Origin: Gigaspora rosea
Lineage: Eukaryota > Glomeromycota > Glomeromycetes > Diversisporales > Gigasporaceae
Assembly (NCBI GenBank): GCA_003550325.1
Contig: QKWP01001137.1
Location: forward strand, 55,672 to 119,671
Direction: 5' to 3'
Length of the DNA stretch: 64,000 bases
Position numbers and translations under genes: made by a program. Numbering within the stretch: the first letter of the stretch is position 1; each line of letters starts with the position of its first letter. The notes under the pieces were generated by a model. It did not search any database. It was not told the DNA's origin and was given only the letters and a program-made list of their open reading frames with translations. Of this stretch, positions 1 through 10,983 are shown in pieces.

Positions 1-90
1 TAAACTGGCTGGGGGTTAAGAGCCAGGGATAAATTTTTATTATAATTAAATGAATACAGCAAGAGTAGACCAGCATGGTGGTTGATAATA

Positions 91-1360
91 CAGTGCCCGC
101 CGTAAGTATCCGACCCCCTATAACACAAAGAGAGGCAAAATAAAACTTTATTTTTTTTTTTATTAAAAAATACATGATTCGTTTAGACTACTAATACATT
201 GTGTAATCCCCATTAGCTTCAATTAAAGCCTCAACCCACCTTTCCATACTACGGACTAATTTAGTAGCAAGTTCACAGGTTAATGCATTCCACTCTTTTA
301 CCAAACACGATTTTAATCCTGCAAGAGTTCTAATTTTTTTTCTTGCTATTTTAATTTTTAACAATCTCCAAACATTTTCAATAGGATTTTGGTCGGGGGA
401 AACAGATGGCCATGGAAGAACCTTGACGTTGTTTTCTTCCTTCCAATCCTTTGACAAAGTTGCACAATGCTTCGAGTCGTTGTCTTCTTGCAAAATCCAT
501 TTATCCGAATTGGCCCCAAAAAGAAGCTCAGCAGACGGGAGGAGACCTTGTTCATATATCTTAACCATATATTTGGCATTCAAGTTGTGCTGAAAGTAAA
601 TCAGCTTGCCAAAGCCCGAAGACGAAAAACAACCCCACACGTTGAGCTTCAACGGATGCTTCACGGACCGCCATAATTTACGCCGCCCAGACCACTGCCA
701 GGTTCTTGGATGCGGTTGATTCAAACGGAATGTACTTTCATCTGTAAATATTACCTGGTCCCAGTCGAAATCCTGATGATCTTTTGCCCATTTTAGCCGT
801 TTCTCTTTGTGCTTCTCTGTGAGAAGTGGTTTGGAAAGTTTCGCCATATATTTTGCCCCACCTTCACGTAGACGCTTTTGAATAGTGCGTACACTAATGC
901 TAACATTCCGTTTTTCCATTTCCTGTTGTATTTCAACAGCAGTTACATTTTCTTTGTCACTTGCAAGCTTAAGGATCTTTGCATCTTGCCGCGGAGTGGT
1001 GATCCGATTTCGACCAGGTTTTTGTTCATCATTTAAATTTTTTGTTTCCCCCCATTTTTTTACCCAATAAAGCGCAGTAGACTTACTACAGCCTACAATC
1101 TTTGCTGTAGCACCAAGCCCAAGCTTCGGACCTTTGGAATGATAGTGCAAAAAAATGATTTCATATCGCTTATGCAGCGGAAGAGGCATTTTAAAGGTTC
1201 AGAATTTGGGCGGAGAACATTGCTCTGGTAAATGGATAAATTGCCTGCAAATAGTAAGAATGATCAGCGTTTGCATCATTGTTTGTCGTGAGAAAATTTT
1301 AAGGTTGTATGTACAATGCACGTGAAGTTACACCGGGTCGGATACTTACGGCGGGCACTG
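91..1360 (-). mobile_element. Tc1/mariner DNA transposon, complete
   Basis: A 1270-bp element is bounded by perfect 26-bp terminal inverted repeats at 91-116 and 1335-1360 (outer end CAGTGCCCGCCGTAAGTATC). A TA dinucleotide lies on each side (89-90 and 1361-1362), the TSD expected of the Tc1/mariner superfamily. It holds one uninterrupted transposase gene. The identical ends and open frame point to a recent insertion that may still be mobile. The flanks (1-90 and from 1363) show no gene. Confidence 0.95.
191..1189 (-). CDS. Tc1/mariner transposase, DD34E
   Basis: A cut-and-paste transposase of 332 residues, the usual length for Tc1-type enzymes, acting in the nucleus on the flanking TIRs. 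Residues 1-55 read as a helix-turn-helix for end binding, followed by a GRPR-like GRNR at about 59-62 and a second helix-turn-helix to about 115. The catalytic triad is visible: D150 in FTDEST, D236 in LQEDNDSKH, and E271 in SPDQNPIENVW, with exactly 34 residues between the second Asp and the Glu. The Met chosen opens the first domain directly and lies about 145 bp inside the right TIR. There is no intron, stop or frameshift. It is the least damaged transposase in the window. Function is inferred from family membership. Confidence 0.95.
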   Translation of the reverse strand: MPLPLHKRYEIIFLHYHSKGPKLGLGATAKIVGCSKSTALYWVKKWGETKNLNDEQKPGRNRITTPRQDAKILKLASDKENVTAVEIQQEMEKRNVSISVRTIQKRLREGGAKYMAKLSKPLLTEKHKEKRLKWAKDHQDFDWDQVIFTDESTFRLNQPHPRTWQWSGRRKLWRSVKHPLKLNVWGCFSSSGFGKLIYFQHNLNAKYMVKIYEQGLLPSAELLFGANSDKWILQEDNDSKHCATLSKDWKEENNVKVLPWPSVSPDQNPIENVWRLLKIKIARKKIRTLAGLKSCLVKEWNALTCELATKLVRSMERWVEALIEANGDYTMY

Positions 1361-1362
1361 TA

Positions 1363-1927
1363 CGCTGGGAACCGCAGTAACAGACCAGGTCGATATATTA
1401 TTCAGCCGGTGGTTTCCCGCCTGCCGCAGCAAGCCGGCTGTTAAAAATAGCAGAATTAGGTGTTTGTTCTGTGCGATGTCCCTGATTTGTGGAGGGTTAG
1501 GGTGGGGCAAAAAGACTCTTTCGAAATCTTCAGGACAGAGTTTGTTGGTTTTGGCGTCTTGGTATTTATGGCCTAATTTTTGGGTGGCTTGTACGTGTGG
1601 CACGTGGCCCTGTGGCACCCGCCTGATTGGTTGGTCTTACCTTTGTGTCACATTGTGACTTGTAACTCAGTGGCAGGGACACGGAAAAATTCATATATAT
1701 AGATATGAATAAAACAGTACAAACCGGTATAAAATGGAATTTTTGACAGTATAGAGAGATCTAATTATGGCGCATGATAATAATTACAAATCAAACCGGT
1801 ATTTTTCTGTGTCTCTGCTTCGTGGTCTGTTGATCATGTGATCTAGTAGTGCTTAATCATTGATCCCTTAATTCGTTGTTGTATGCGGACGTGCTTAGCC
1901 TGGCTTTTCGAATCGTTGACTTTCCAT
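1363..1927. other. intergenic, no gene seen
   Basis: About 565 bp less AT-rich than its surroundings, with G-rich stretches near 1490-1660 and short open frames on both strands. None has codon patterns or motifs I recognise. No terminal repeats or tandem structure was found. Confidence 0.4.
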
Positions 1928-2144
1928 AAAAAAATATAAACTCTATCGTTATGAGAACAAAAAAAAAGAAAATATCGAGTAGTGCTATTGAGTAAGACAG
2001 ATATAACTAGTTGTATGCCTCATGTTGTCTAATATCTAGGGCCAAAGTTACCTCTAGTGAGAAGACAAAAGAAAAGTTCTCCCAACTAGTATTACAATCA
2101 TCCAGAATAATTGTTAAAAAAAAAAATAAAAAAAACTTACGACG
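1928..2144. repeat. dispersed direct repeat, copy 1
   Basis: About 217 bp repeated with few differences at 2631-2855. Both copies run from an A-rich start through AACTCTAYCRTTATGAGAAC to a shared end that reads CGTCGTAAGT on the minus strand, which looks like an exon end plus a canonical 5' splice donor. The pair brackets the small minus-strand ORF at 2256-2576. It may be a local duplication of a gene segment containing an intron. Confidence 0.7.
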
Positions 2145-2255
2145 TTATTATTTTTTTTTAAAAAAAAGTTTGTTCGTTTAAAAAAAATTTTAAACAAACA
2201 ACGATAGCATGCTTAAAAATCCATCTGATGAAAAAAACAAAATACAAATGATTTT

Positions 2256-2576
2256 TCAAAAAAAAAAACCATATTCATAGAAAAAAAAAGAATCGTTGTT
2301 GGGCTCATATTTATCTTGCATCGCGATTAGCTTCGTGTTTTGTGTTAGATATTTTGCGTTTGTATCGTTTACATCCTTTTGTAATTTTTTGATGTTTTCG
2401 ACCAAAGATAATCCTTTATTGAACTTTGTAAAAGCACTTTCACAATTTTTGATTAAGTTGAAGCAAGAAGTGCAAACCGTTTCTTTAGAAGGAGAAGAAG
2501 GAGTTTGATCAAGAGTTTTTGCTTTCTTTTTTAATTCTAACATAGAAAAAATAATGGTATCGATTTCTTTTTCCAT
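2256..2576 (-). CDS. small hypothetical protein, 106 aa
   Basis: An unrecognised protein, largely polar and probably helical: a Met-Glu-Lys start, a Ser/Pro-rich stretch (TPSSPSKE), a CTSC pair near residue 37, then a Lys/Asn-rich region with heptad-like leucines that could form a coiled coil. The last residues (Phe-rich) come from a poly-T tract and are probably intron read-through: the frame likely ends in an exon near the CMQDKYEP part. Copies of a 220-bp repeat carrying a good splice donor lie on each side, so the true gene may be longer and spliced. It could be a spurious frame. Confidence 0.3.
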   Translation of the reverse strand: MEKEIDTIIFSMLELKKKAKTLDQTPSSPSKETVCTSCFNLIKNCESAFTKFNKGLSLVENIKKLQKDVNDTNAKYLTQNTKLIAMQDKYEPNNDSFFFYEYGFFF

Positions 2577-2630
2577 CTAAAAAAAAAGAAAAACATTTAC
2601 TATTTTGTTTGCGCAAATAAAAATATTAAA

Positions 2631-2855
2631 AAAAAAATATAAACTCTACCATTATGAGAACAAAAAAAAAGAAAATATCGAGTAGCGCTATCGAGTTCGC
2701 AAGACAGATATAACTAGTTGTATGCCTCACATTGTCTAATATCTAGGGCCCAAGTTACCTCTAGCGAGAAGACAAAAGAAAAGTTCTCCCAAACTAGTAT
2801 TACAATCATCCAGAATAATTGTTAAAAAAAAAAAAATAAAAAAAAACTTACGACG
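2631..2855. repeat. dispersed direct repeat, copy 2
   Basis: Second copy of the sequence at 1928-2144, about 225 bp. It differs by poly-A length and a few substitutions, including a short insertion near 2698. It again ends at a minus-strand CGTCGTAAGT donor-like site. Confidence 0.7.
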
Positions 2856-2919
2856 CATTTAAAAAAAAAGAGATTGTTTTGACAAAAAAAAAAGTTTTTG
2901 ATTTTTATAAAGGAATATG

Positions 2920-3245
2920 TTAATCATAGCGATATCGCAGGTGATCATATATTTAATGTAAATATTATGCGCAGGGATTGCTTGCATCATAACAGGTTGC
3001 GATATCGCAGTTGCGATATCGCAAGTGATCATATATTTAATGTAAATATTATGCGTTGCATAATTATTTTTGGAATATTTTAATCATAGCAGGTTGCGAT
3101 ATCGCAGTTGCGATATTGCAGGAGATCATATATTTAATATAAATATTATGCGCAGGGATTGCTTGCATCATAACAGATTGCAATATCGCAAATGATCATA
3201 TATTTAATGTAAATATTATGCGCAGGGATCGCTTGCATAATTATT
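2920..3245. repeat. tandem array with GCGATATCGC palindromes
   Basis: Four to five degenerate units of roughly 70-110 bp. Each contains GATCATATATTTAATGTAAA followed by TATTATGCG, and most have CAGGGATTGCTTGCAT and one or two copies of the 10-bp palindrome GCGATATCGC. Later units carry C-to-T versions of the palindrome (CAATATCGCA, GCGATATTGC). It lies directly upstream of the MULE gene start. Confidence 0.75.
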
Positions 3246-3346
3246 TTTTATCCCTTAACTATTGTAGTAAAGTTACCTTTGTTGGTTCATTGTTTTCATA
3301 AAAAAACCAAATAAACCATATATTCCAAATCGCTTTAATTAATCCC

Positions 3347-5226
3347 ATGATGTCAAATGATACCTTATTTTCTTTTTCGGATCCATATATTCTCATTTAC
3401 AATGAAGGACAGGATGGTAAGTTATCGATTTTTATAATGCAAAAAAAAGAAAAAAATTAGCCAGGCAAAAGTTGCTTACTACATTAAGCATTTTCTTTGT
3501 AGTGCCGTTTGATTTTTTTCTTTCTAATGATCTGACCAACGACAACTATGTGAATTCTTATGATCCAAGTCTTGGTAACGACGTTAATTTTAATCGGTTG
3601 ACTGAAGAATCTACACAATTAATTCAAGAACAAGTCAATGCACAAGAAGTTATACAAGTAGTGCATGAGCAACAAGGTGATGAAGAATGGAATATGATGA
3701 TGAAGAGTTTGAATATGACAATGAAAGAAATGATAATGTAATTAAAGTCAGTGCTCCTTTTACTAATTGGGAGTGTTTAGAAAGTGCTTTGAAAAGATAT
3801 GAATCAGAAGTCGGATTCAAAGCAATAAAATTTCGTTTGGAATGTGATAGTAATGGGACAATAGTTCGCCGATATTTTGTCTGTGAAAATTCAAAAGAGC
3901 ATCAACCTAAAAAAAAGATTGATAGTTCAGACCATAGAGAAAGAGAATCCAAAAAGGTTGGATGCCCGTGGCAACTCAATGCAGGATATCGAAAGAATGA
4001 TGGTATAGTAATTACTAAGTTGATTGAAGAGCATAATCATTTACTTGCTTCATATCGTAAAGAGTTTGCACCAAGTTTACATTTACTTTCACAAGAAGTC
4101 CTTGACGATATTAAGTTTTTAACTCAAGAATGTGGTCTTGGTGCGAATGCTCAATGCCAATACATTTCAAAGAAATTTCCTGAACAACCTTTATATGACT
4201 GTGATCTCTATAATGCCATAAGAAAATACAAAAATCAAATGGGTTACCAACATGAAAAGGGCAGTGTTATTAATCACCTGATTATTTTTTATCAGAGGCC
4301 TACCCCCCCTCTTCCTTAATATATAAATAGTCAGGTTCTTATATATAATTTTAACTTTTTTTACCCCCCTCCCCCCAAAAAATCACCTGATTTTTGTTAC
4401 TCCCCAAATGATGCAGCTAAAATGGTAAAATGGCTTATGAAACAGCAAGAGGAGGAGCCAGAATGGGTGGTTTATATCGAGTTCGAGGGTATTAACAATA
4501 ATCTTTCTTGACTTTTTTGGATGTTGCCGATACAAATAGAATTATGGAAATATTACCACGATGTAGTAGTTAATGACAATACAGCTAAAACAAATGTATA
4601 TAATATGTTGTTAAACCTTTTTGTAGTTGTTAACAATCACTGTCAAACGAGGCTTGTAGTACAATCGCTCATTCAAGATGAGACCATTGGCTCTTATAAG
4701 TGGATATTAAATTGTATTCTAAAAGCAACTAACAATTTATCTTCCAAAGCAATTTTACTAATGCCGATCCCGGCATGGTTTTTGCTATTAACCAAGTTTT
4801 TCCAACTGCCAAGCATAATAATTGTATATTCCATATACAAACAAATATTGCAAAAAAATTGTCTCAAAAGCTTGGCAGTTCTTATAATAACTTTTTACAA
4901 AGCTGGTTTAAATGCCGCAACAGCCATAGTGAAGGAGAATTGATACACCGTTGGGAAGAGCTATTGGTTGAGTATCCCGCAGATGAAAGTTATTTAAAGC
5001 AACTTTGGAAATCTCGATATTCATGGGCCAAAATCTATGTGTTTGCAACATTTTGTACTGGAATGCAAAGTACCTCATGGGTGGAAGGCATAAACAAGCA
5101 TATTAAAACTGAAGTTAATGCGAAAACATCACTTCTTAATTTGGGAAAAGCTATTCAAATGAGGCTCGAATGTGAATCACAGTGTCAACGGCTTTCAGAA
5201 TATAAACCAACTAGAGGGCTTCCAAG
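3347..5226 (+). pseudogene. MULE transposase, 5' part (FAR1-like)
   Basis: N-terminal two-thirds of a Mutator-like transposase. Exon 1 is 3347-3416, then an 86-bp intron (GTAAGT at 3417, TAG ending 3502), rejoining in frame. About 3740-4060 encodes a FAR1/WRKY-GCM1-type zinc-binding domain (C in YFVCENS, GCPWQL, EEHNHLL). The MULE DDE core follows: D in VVNDNTAKT, D in NADPGM, the CIFHIQ motif, and E in STSWVEGINKHI. Lesions: a frameshift near 3690, disruption at 4263-4390, an in-frame TGA near 4509, and a 1-nt loss near 4757. The frame runs into the TIR element at 5227 and resumes at 10984. It once encoded an autonomous element's transposase and is now dead. No MULE TIRs were identified. Confidence 0.85.
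4284..4380. other. 97-bp insert between 12-bp direct repeats
   Basis: Within the MULE frame, AATCACCTGATT occurs at 4272-4283 and again at 4381-4392, enclosing a C/T-rich 97-bp stretch with poly-C runs that the surrounding protein does not need. It looks like a small insertion with a target duplication. Removing it does not cleanly restore the frame, so another indel or an intron may be involved. Confidence 0.45.
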
Positions 5227-6788
5227 TAAAAGTGCAGACATTTCTCAAGGTAGTCACTACCTACATCACCATGTCTATGACGTAGAGGATGTACTACCCT
5301 AGAGGTCATATTGATGTGACGTAAGTGACGTGATGTTTGACGTTTGACGTTTGATGTATTGACGTAACTAGTGTAGTGAGATGTGAATAGTGCAATGTGA
5401 CGTGAATAGTGCAATGTGACGTGAACAGTGCAATGCGACGTGAACAGTGCAATGCGACATGAATAGTGCAATGCGATGCAAATGCGATGTTATGTAGTAT
5501 GACATATAGCCGTATGTAGTGCCGTATAACGTATAGCCATATGTAGTGCCTCATGCCATAGCCATATGTTCTGATATTGGTCATAATATCCCAGCTGGGT
5601 CAGCAAGTAGGAACCCGAATTTTTTTTTTTGCTCTATTCAAATTATAGGACTAATACAATAGTCATGTGGCCAGTATCTGTTTGAGCAGATAGCAGATAG
5701 CCAAGTTTTTTTTTTATTATGAATATTTGTCGTTTAATTTATTCTTTTCATGTTAATTTATTAATAATTTATGTATTAAAAATAAAATTTTCAAGTACAT
5801 GAATACGGTATTTACTGTTGTAATATTGGGAAAGAAAATGGTAACGTTAATAAAATTGAATGAAGTCAGATATTAAAGAATTAACTAACACAGTCATGAG
5901 AAGAGAGATGATGATGTTAATATAAAATATGGTAAAAAGTAAATCGATGAATGGGATAGAAAATAGAATCGTTAGTATGATAAATCATGTAAATTCTAAG
6001 CACAAACCTGAATTTGATAGGAAAAAAAATTTGGCGTTTGTAGTCGACGATGATCAAGATATTTGATCCTCTACAAAGTTTCGCTGAAATGGGTGGTGTT
6101 GGTGGGCTTGCTGAAGAAATGTCTGATGTTGATGATTGTCTCGTTATGAGATTTGAGCTGTAAAGAATGAATGTAAAGTAAAGCATTCTATTATTGTCAA
6201 AATTCAGCAGAGATGAGACATGATAGAGGAACACTTAATGTTGGTGATTGTTATGAGTGTGGAATTGGACGAACATAAGGTGTTCGAATGTCGCTTAAAA
6301 TCAAGAAAATGAAAAACGTAAGCATCTCCTGATATGCTAATAGGTGATATTAATGAATAACATGCCACTAAATTGTTATGAAAAGGTGAGTGATGGCATT
6401 CGAATGGTATTCAAAAAGCACTGAATGCGGCAATTTAGTGAATGATGAGAACCTAGGATTCTGCTATGAAATTGGAATTGGTGACGAGGAGGATAACATC
6501 AAACATTCAGAAATCTGATAAGTAATACCGATTGAATGATACTATTTAATTTCATTTTATTTAGGAGGTATATATAAAGAACGTTTATACTTAATAAAAA
6601 TAAACTACTCAAGTTCATGAATATTTACCATTTAATTTCGGTTTGCATTAATTTAGTCGATGGGTGTAATCACGTATAGATTAAACCTGATTATCTAAAA
6701 CTAAAATTTTACTACAAGTCATATGCCACCACGTCTGCACTATTACACACTGTTCATGAACGCCCATAGATTTCCACAAAAACATTAA
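5227..6788. repeat. TIR element copy A, right end lost in gap
   Basis: From about 5575 this copy is almost base-for-base identical to 9415-10628. The first 350 bp match 9066-9415 with more differences. It stops exactly at the N gap, so its right terminus is not visible. The only open frame (5917-6234, minus, 105 codons) is identical in both copies but has no protein-like features; I do not call it. Confidence 0.9.
5300..5585. repeat. subterminal TGACGT-rich repeats, left end
   Basis: Overlapping short repeats near the left end: TGACGT hexamers, then a run of roughly 19-20 bp units (GTGACGTGAACAGTGCAAT and variants), then units resembling GCCGTATGTAGT. Inverted relatives sit at the right end (10720-10960). 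Such arrays are typical transposase-binding regions of TIR elements; that role is inferred. Confidence 0.75.
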
Positions 6789-6991
6789 NNNNNNNNNNNN
6801 NNNNNNNNNNNNNNNNNNNNNNNNNNNNNNNNNNNNNNNNNNNNNNNNNNNNNNNNNNNNNNNNNNNNNNNNNNNNNNNNNNNNNNNNNNNNNNNNNNNN
6901 NNNNNNNNNNNNNNNNNNNNNNNNNNNNNNNNNNNNNNNNNNNNNNNNNNNNNNNNNNNNNNNNNNNNNNNNNNNNNNNNNNNNNNNNNNN
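6789..6991. other. assembly gap (203 N)
   Basis: Run of 203 undetermined bases. Copy A of the TIR element enters it from the left and T-rich unrelated sequence leaves it on the right. The missing copy A terminus would need about 355 bp, so the gap length is probably nominal. Confidence 0.99.
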
Positions 6992-7029
6992 TTTTTTTTC
7001 TCTTTCCTTTTTTTTTAATATATTTCGAA

Positions 7030-8450
7030 TACTTTCGAAATATTTTAGGATGATCTGTAACCTGGATCATATCAAGGACGCATTTGACTAATATTTCGAA
7101 ATGTTTCGATGATTTTTGATGATTGTACTACAAGATCAGATTAGATCTTTGTTTATTTTTTTTTGTTTATAATTTCGATCTTCTATCAATTTTACATTGT
7201 TTTTTCGTTTTCCTTTTGTTTCATTTAGTTTTGTTTAGTTTTGTTTTGGTTTGTTTAGTTTTGGTTTGTTTTTTTATATATATATATATTTTTTTATTTT
7301 TTAATTTTTTTATTTATTTCTACACTTTACCACTAGCACTTTGCAAGAAATCCAGTGATGTTTTAGTACTTAGCGCAAGCTAACTTAGCCTTTCAACACT
7401 TTGCAAAAACACACAACTACTTTCTCTAGCAATTTCAAAAGTTCATGAATGCAAGTTTTTGCAAGTTTTTGCAAGGTTTTGTTTTATTTATTTTTTCGTT
7501 TCATGTTTTTGTTTTTGTTTTTTTTATTTTTATTAATTTATTTTATTCCGGCACTTTGCGAAAACCTTTGACAATTTCTAAATTGCAAAAACACGAACTC
7601 GAAATAGAGATTTAGGGCTTGGTTTATTTTTTTATTTAGTTTGCTTACATTTTTGTTTTTTGTTTGTTTTCTTTATTTTTACTTATTTTTTTAACTTTAT
7701 TTTTATTTTATTTATCCTTTACTTCTTTCGAAACTTTGCAAGAAAACGACTCGACTTTCTGGCACTTTACAAGAACACCAATTCTAACATCTCTGGTACT
7801 TTGTAAGAAGTCACGAATATGAACGAATATAAGCAAATATGGGCGAAATATAAGTTTATTTTTTTCAGTTTTGTTTTTTTTGTTATTTTTTCTATTTGTT
7901 TTTTTTTTACTTATTTTTTTAATTTTATTTTATTTTATTTATTTCTTACTTCTTTCGGAACTTTGCAAGAAAATAACCACTTTCTGGCACTTTGCAAGAA
8001 GTAATAAATATAAGCAAATATAAGCGAATATGAACAAATATAAGCGAATATGAGCGAATATAAGGAATATAATAGTTTATTTTTTTTGTTTTCATTTTTT
8101 TATTTTTTTTTGGTTTCGTTTTTTTGGATTTATTTTTTTTTGACATTTTTTTATAATAATTCATAATAAAATATGTAATATTTTAAAATATAAAAATAAT
8201 AAATAAAAAAATAAAATTTTATATTAAAAAATTGTGAAAACTTGCGAAAACTTGTAAAACATTTAAAAATTTGCAAAAAGCATGATTATGTGAATATAAT
8301 AATTATTAATTGATATCATATTCGATAAATATCGATTAACTGGATATATATCGATTACTATTACTATCGATAGTAATCAACAGGGGTGTTGAGTATCGAT
8401 ATATATCTTACCAGTTAGTAATCGATATATATCTATATATAAAATTTGCT
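7030..8450. repeat. 1.4-kb T-rich repeat with CTTTGCAAGAA motif, copy 1
   Basis: Shares extended similarity with 23150-24660: a common start around GAAATGTTTCGATGATTTTT, a T-rich core in which GGCACTTTGCAAGAA recurs every 100-250 bp, GAATATAAGC-type runs, and a shared end with ATCGATATATAT palindromes. No credible protein is encoded. It fills part of the spacer between the two TIR copies. Confidence 0.75.
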
Positions 8451-9065
8451 GATGTAAATTGACCATTCTAGTATACAGTAGTACACACATAGTACTAGTA
8501 ATAGCAGAAATAGAATTGTAAAGTATTTATCTTCTAAATAAAGTTTATTCGAGTAAATTTTTATTGCCATTATAAAGTTAAAAAGTTTTTTTAAAAAAAT
8601 ATTGTTATGTTGATATAAATTCCACTTTCCATAAAATTTATATTCAAAACTCATCCCCAACTCATCCCAAACTCATCTTTCAACATCTATCTTTGGTTCT
8701 TTATTGGTTAGAAAAGATTGTTTTTTTTGTAATTATCGATTATCATAAAATCCTAAAACTTAATTGGCAAGAATTATAGTACAAAATCATAGATCTATTC
8801 ACAAATATCACATTCTAAAATCTGATTAGTAATATTTGTTGAAGATCTTAGTCACGTTTTTGTAAACATTACTAAAATCACAAAAATCGGCCTATATGTA
8901 CAGATTTAGAGCTTTATAAAAATAATATAACTTTTTATATAAAATATATTATATTTAAAAATTTTATATTTATATACAACAAGATGTTAATTTTCTGAGT
9001 CCTATTTGGATTTCAAATTTTAATGAGTAGACAATATATAAATACAGAACTATTTGCAATACAAG
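8451..9065. other. AT-rich spacer, no gene seen
   Basis: About 615 bp of non-coding AT-rich sequence between the CTTTGCAAGAA repeat and TIR copy B. Short open frames have no recognisable motif. The junction into copy B at 9066 is abrupt and lacks an evident TSD. Confidence 0.4.
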
Positions 9066-10983
9066 TAAAAGTGCAGACATTTCTCAAGGTAGTCACTACC
9101 TACGTCACTACGTCTATGACGTAGAGGATGTACTACCCTAGAGGTTATATTGATGTGACATAAGTGACGTGACGTTTGACATTTGACGTATTGACGTAAC
9201 TAGTGTAGTGAGACGTGAATAGTGCAATGTGACGTGAATCATGCAATGTGACGTGAACAGTGCAATGCGACATGAACAGTGCAATGCGACAAGAACAGTG
9301 CAATGCGACGTGATCAGTACAAATGCGACGTTATGTAGTATGACGTATAGCCGTATGTAGTGCCGTATGACATATAGCCATATGTAGTGCCGCATGCTAT
9401 AGCCATATGTTCTGATATTGGTCATAATATCCTAGCTGGATCAGCAAAGTAGAAAACAGAAATTTTTTTTTCTCTATTCAAATTATAGGACTAATACAAT
9501 AGTCATATGGCCAGTATCTGTTTGAGCAGATAGCAGATAGCCAAGTTTTTTTTTTATTATGAATATTTGTTGTTTAATTTATTCTTTTCATGTTAATTTA
9601 TTAATAATTTATGTATTAAAAATAAAATTTTCAAGTATATGAATACGGTATTTACTGTTGTGATATTGGGAAAGAAAATAGTAACGTTAATAAAATTGAA
9701 TGAAGTCAGATATTAAAGAATTAACTAACACAGTCATGAGAAGAGAGATGATGATGTTAATATAAAATATGGTAAAAAGTAAATCGATGAATGGGATAGA
9801 AAATAGAATCGTTAGTATGATAAATCATGTAAATTCTAAGCACAAACCTGAATTTGATAGGAAAAAAAATTTGGCGTTTGTAGTCGACGATGATCAAGAT
9901 ATTTGATCCTCTACAAAGTTTCGCTGAAATGGGTGGTGTTGGTGGGCTTGCTGAAGAAATGTCTGATGTTGATGATTGTCTCGTTATGAGATTTGAGCTG
10001 TAAAGAATGAATGTAAAGTAAAGCATTCTATTATTGTCAAAATTCAGCAGAGATGAGACATGATAGAGGAACACTTAATGTTGGTGATTGTTATGAGCGT
10101 GGAATTGGACGAACATAAGGTGTTCGAATGTCGCTTAAAATCAAGAAAATGAAAAACGTAAGCATCTCCTGATATGCTAATAGGTGATATTAATGAATAA
10201 CATGCCACTAAATTGTTATGAAAAGGTGAGTGATGGCATTCGAATGGTATTCAAAAAGCACTGAATGCGGCAATTTAGTGAATGATGAGAACCTAGGATT
10301 CTGCTATGAAATTGGAATTGGTGACGAGGAGGATAACATCAAACATTCAGAAATCTGATAAGTAATACCGATTGAATGATACTATTTAATTTCATTTTAT
10401 TTAGGAGGTATATATAAAGAACGTTTATACTTAATAAAAATAAACTACTCAAGTTCATGAATATTTACCATTTAATTTCGGTTTGCATTAATTTAGTCGA
10501 TGGGTGTAATCACGTATAGATTAAACCTGATTATCTAAAACTAAAATTTTACTACAAGTCATATGCCACCACGTCTGCACTATTACACACTGTTCATGAA
10601 CGCCCATAGATTTCCACAAAAACATTAATAAATGAGTTTACCCTCTAACGTGACTTCTCGCCCTAACCCTAAGGGGTTTCATTGGATAAAAGTCACGGGA
10701 GTTGTAAAAATTTTTTTACCACGCTCACGGATACGTCATACGGTACTGCATATGGCTATACGTCATATGGCACTGCATATGGCATATGTCATACGGCACT
10801 GCATACAGCTATACGTCATACGGCACTATATACGGCTATACGTCATACGGCACTACATACGGTTATGCGTCATATAACACTACATATGGCTATATGTCAT
10901 ACGTCATGGCAAAATGTGATGTATGGATGTGACGTTTGACGTGAAGGTAACTACCTTTGATCTAGCAAATGTCTGCACCTTTA
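9066..10983. repeat. TIR element copy B, complete
   Basis: A complete 1.92-kb copy with left end TAAAAGTGCAGACATTTCTC at 9066 and the inverted end at 10983. Only its right end abuts the TSD shared with copy A's left end. Its left flank (GCAATACAAG) shares just 3-4 bases with the TSD. The right subterminal region (10720-10960) has tandem units of about 27-29 bp with TACGTCATACGGCACT. Confidence 0.9.

Larger units (their letters stand above)
5227..10983. mobile_element. composite TIR element inside the MULE gene
   Basis: The unit interrupts the MULE gene. The 8-bp CTTCCAAG (9 bp if the next T is counted) sits at 5219-5226 and again at 10984-10991, and the MULE reading frame continues in phase from one flank to the other (GLPS then VQSIFFEP). 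The ends are inverted: TAAAAGTGCAGACATTT at left, its near-complement AAATGTCTGCACCTTTA at right. Inside are two near-identical copies (5227-6788 and 9066-10983), a 2.1-kb spacer and 203 Ns. No transposase is encoded, so it is non-autonomous. The TSD length fits hAT (8) or MULE (9). Confidence 0.8.

Noticed and set aside
885..1070. plus-strand frames inside the Tc1 element
   Set aside because: Antisense shadows of the transposase gene.
5917..6234. 105-codon minus frame, identical at 9757-10074
   Set aside because: Identity merely reflects the duplicated TIR element; no domain, no codon signal, and no independent conservation.
10632..10939. overlapping 81- and 85-codon frames with His/Tyr/Arg repeats
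   Set aside because: Produced by the subterminal TACGTCATACGGCACT tandem repeats of the TIR element.
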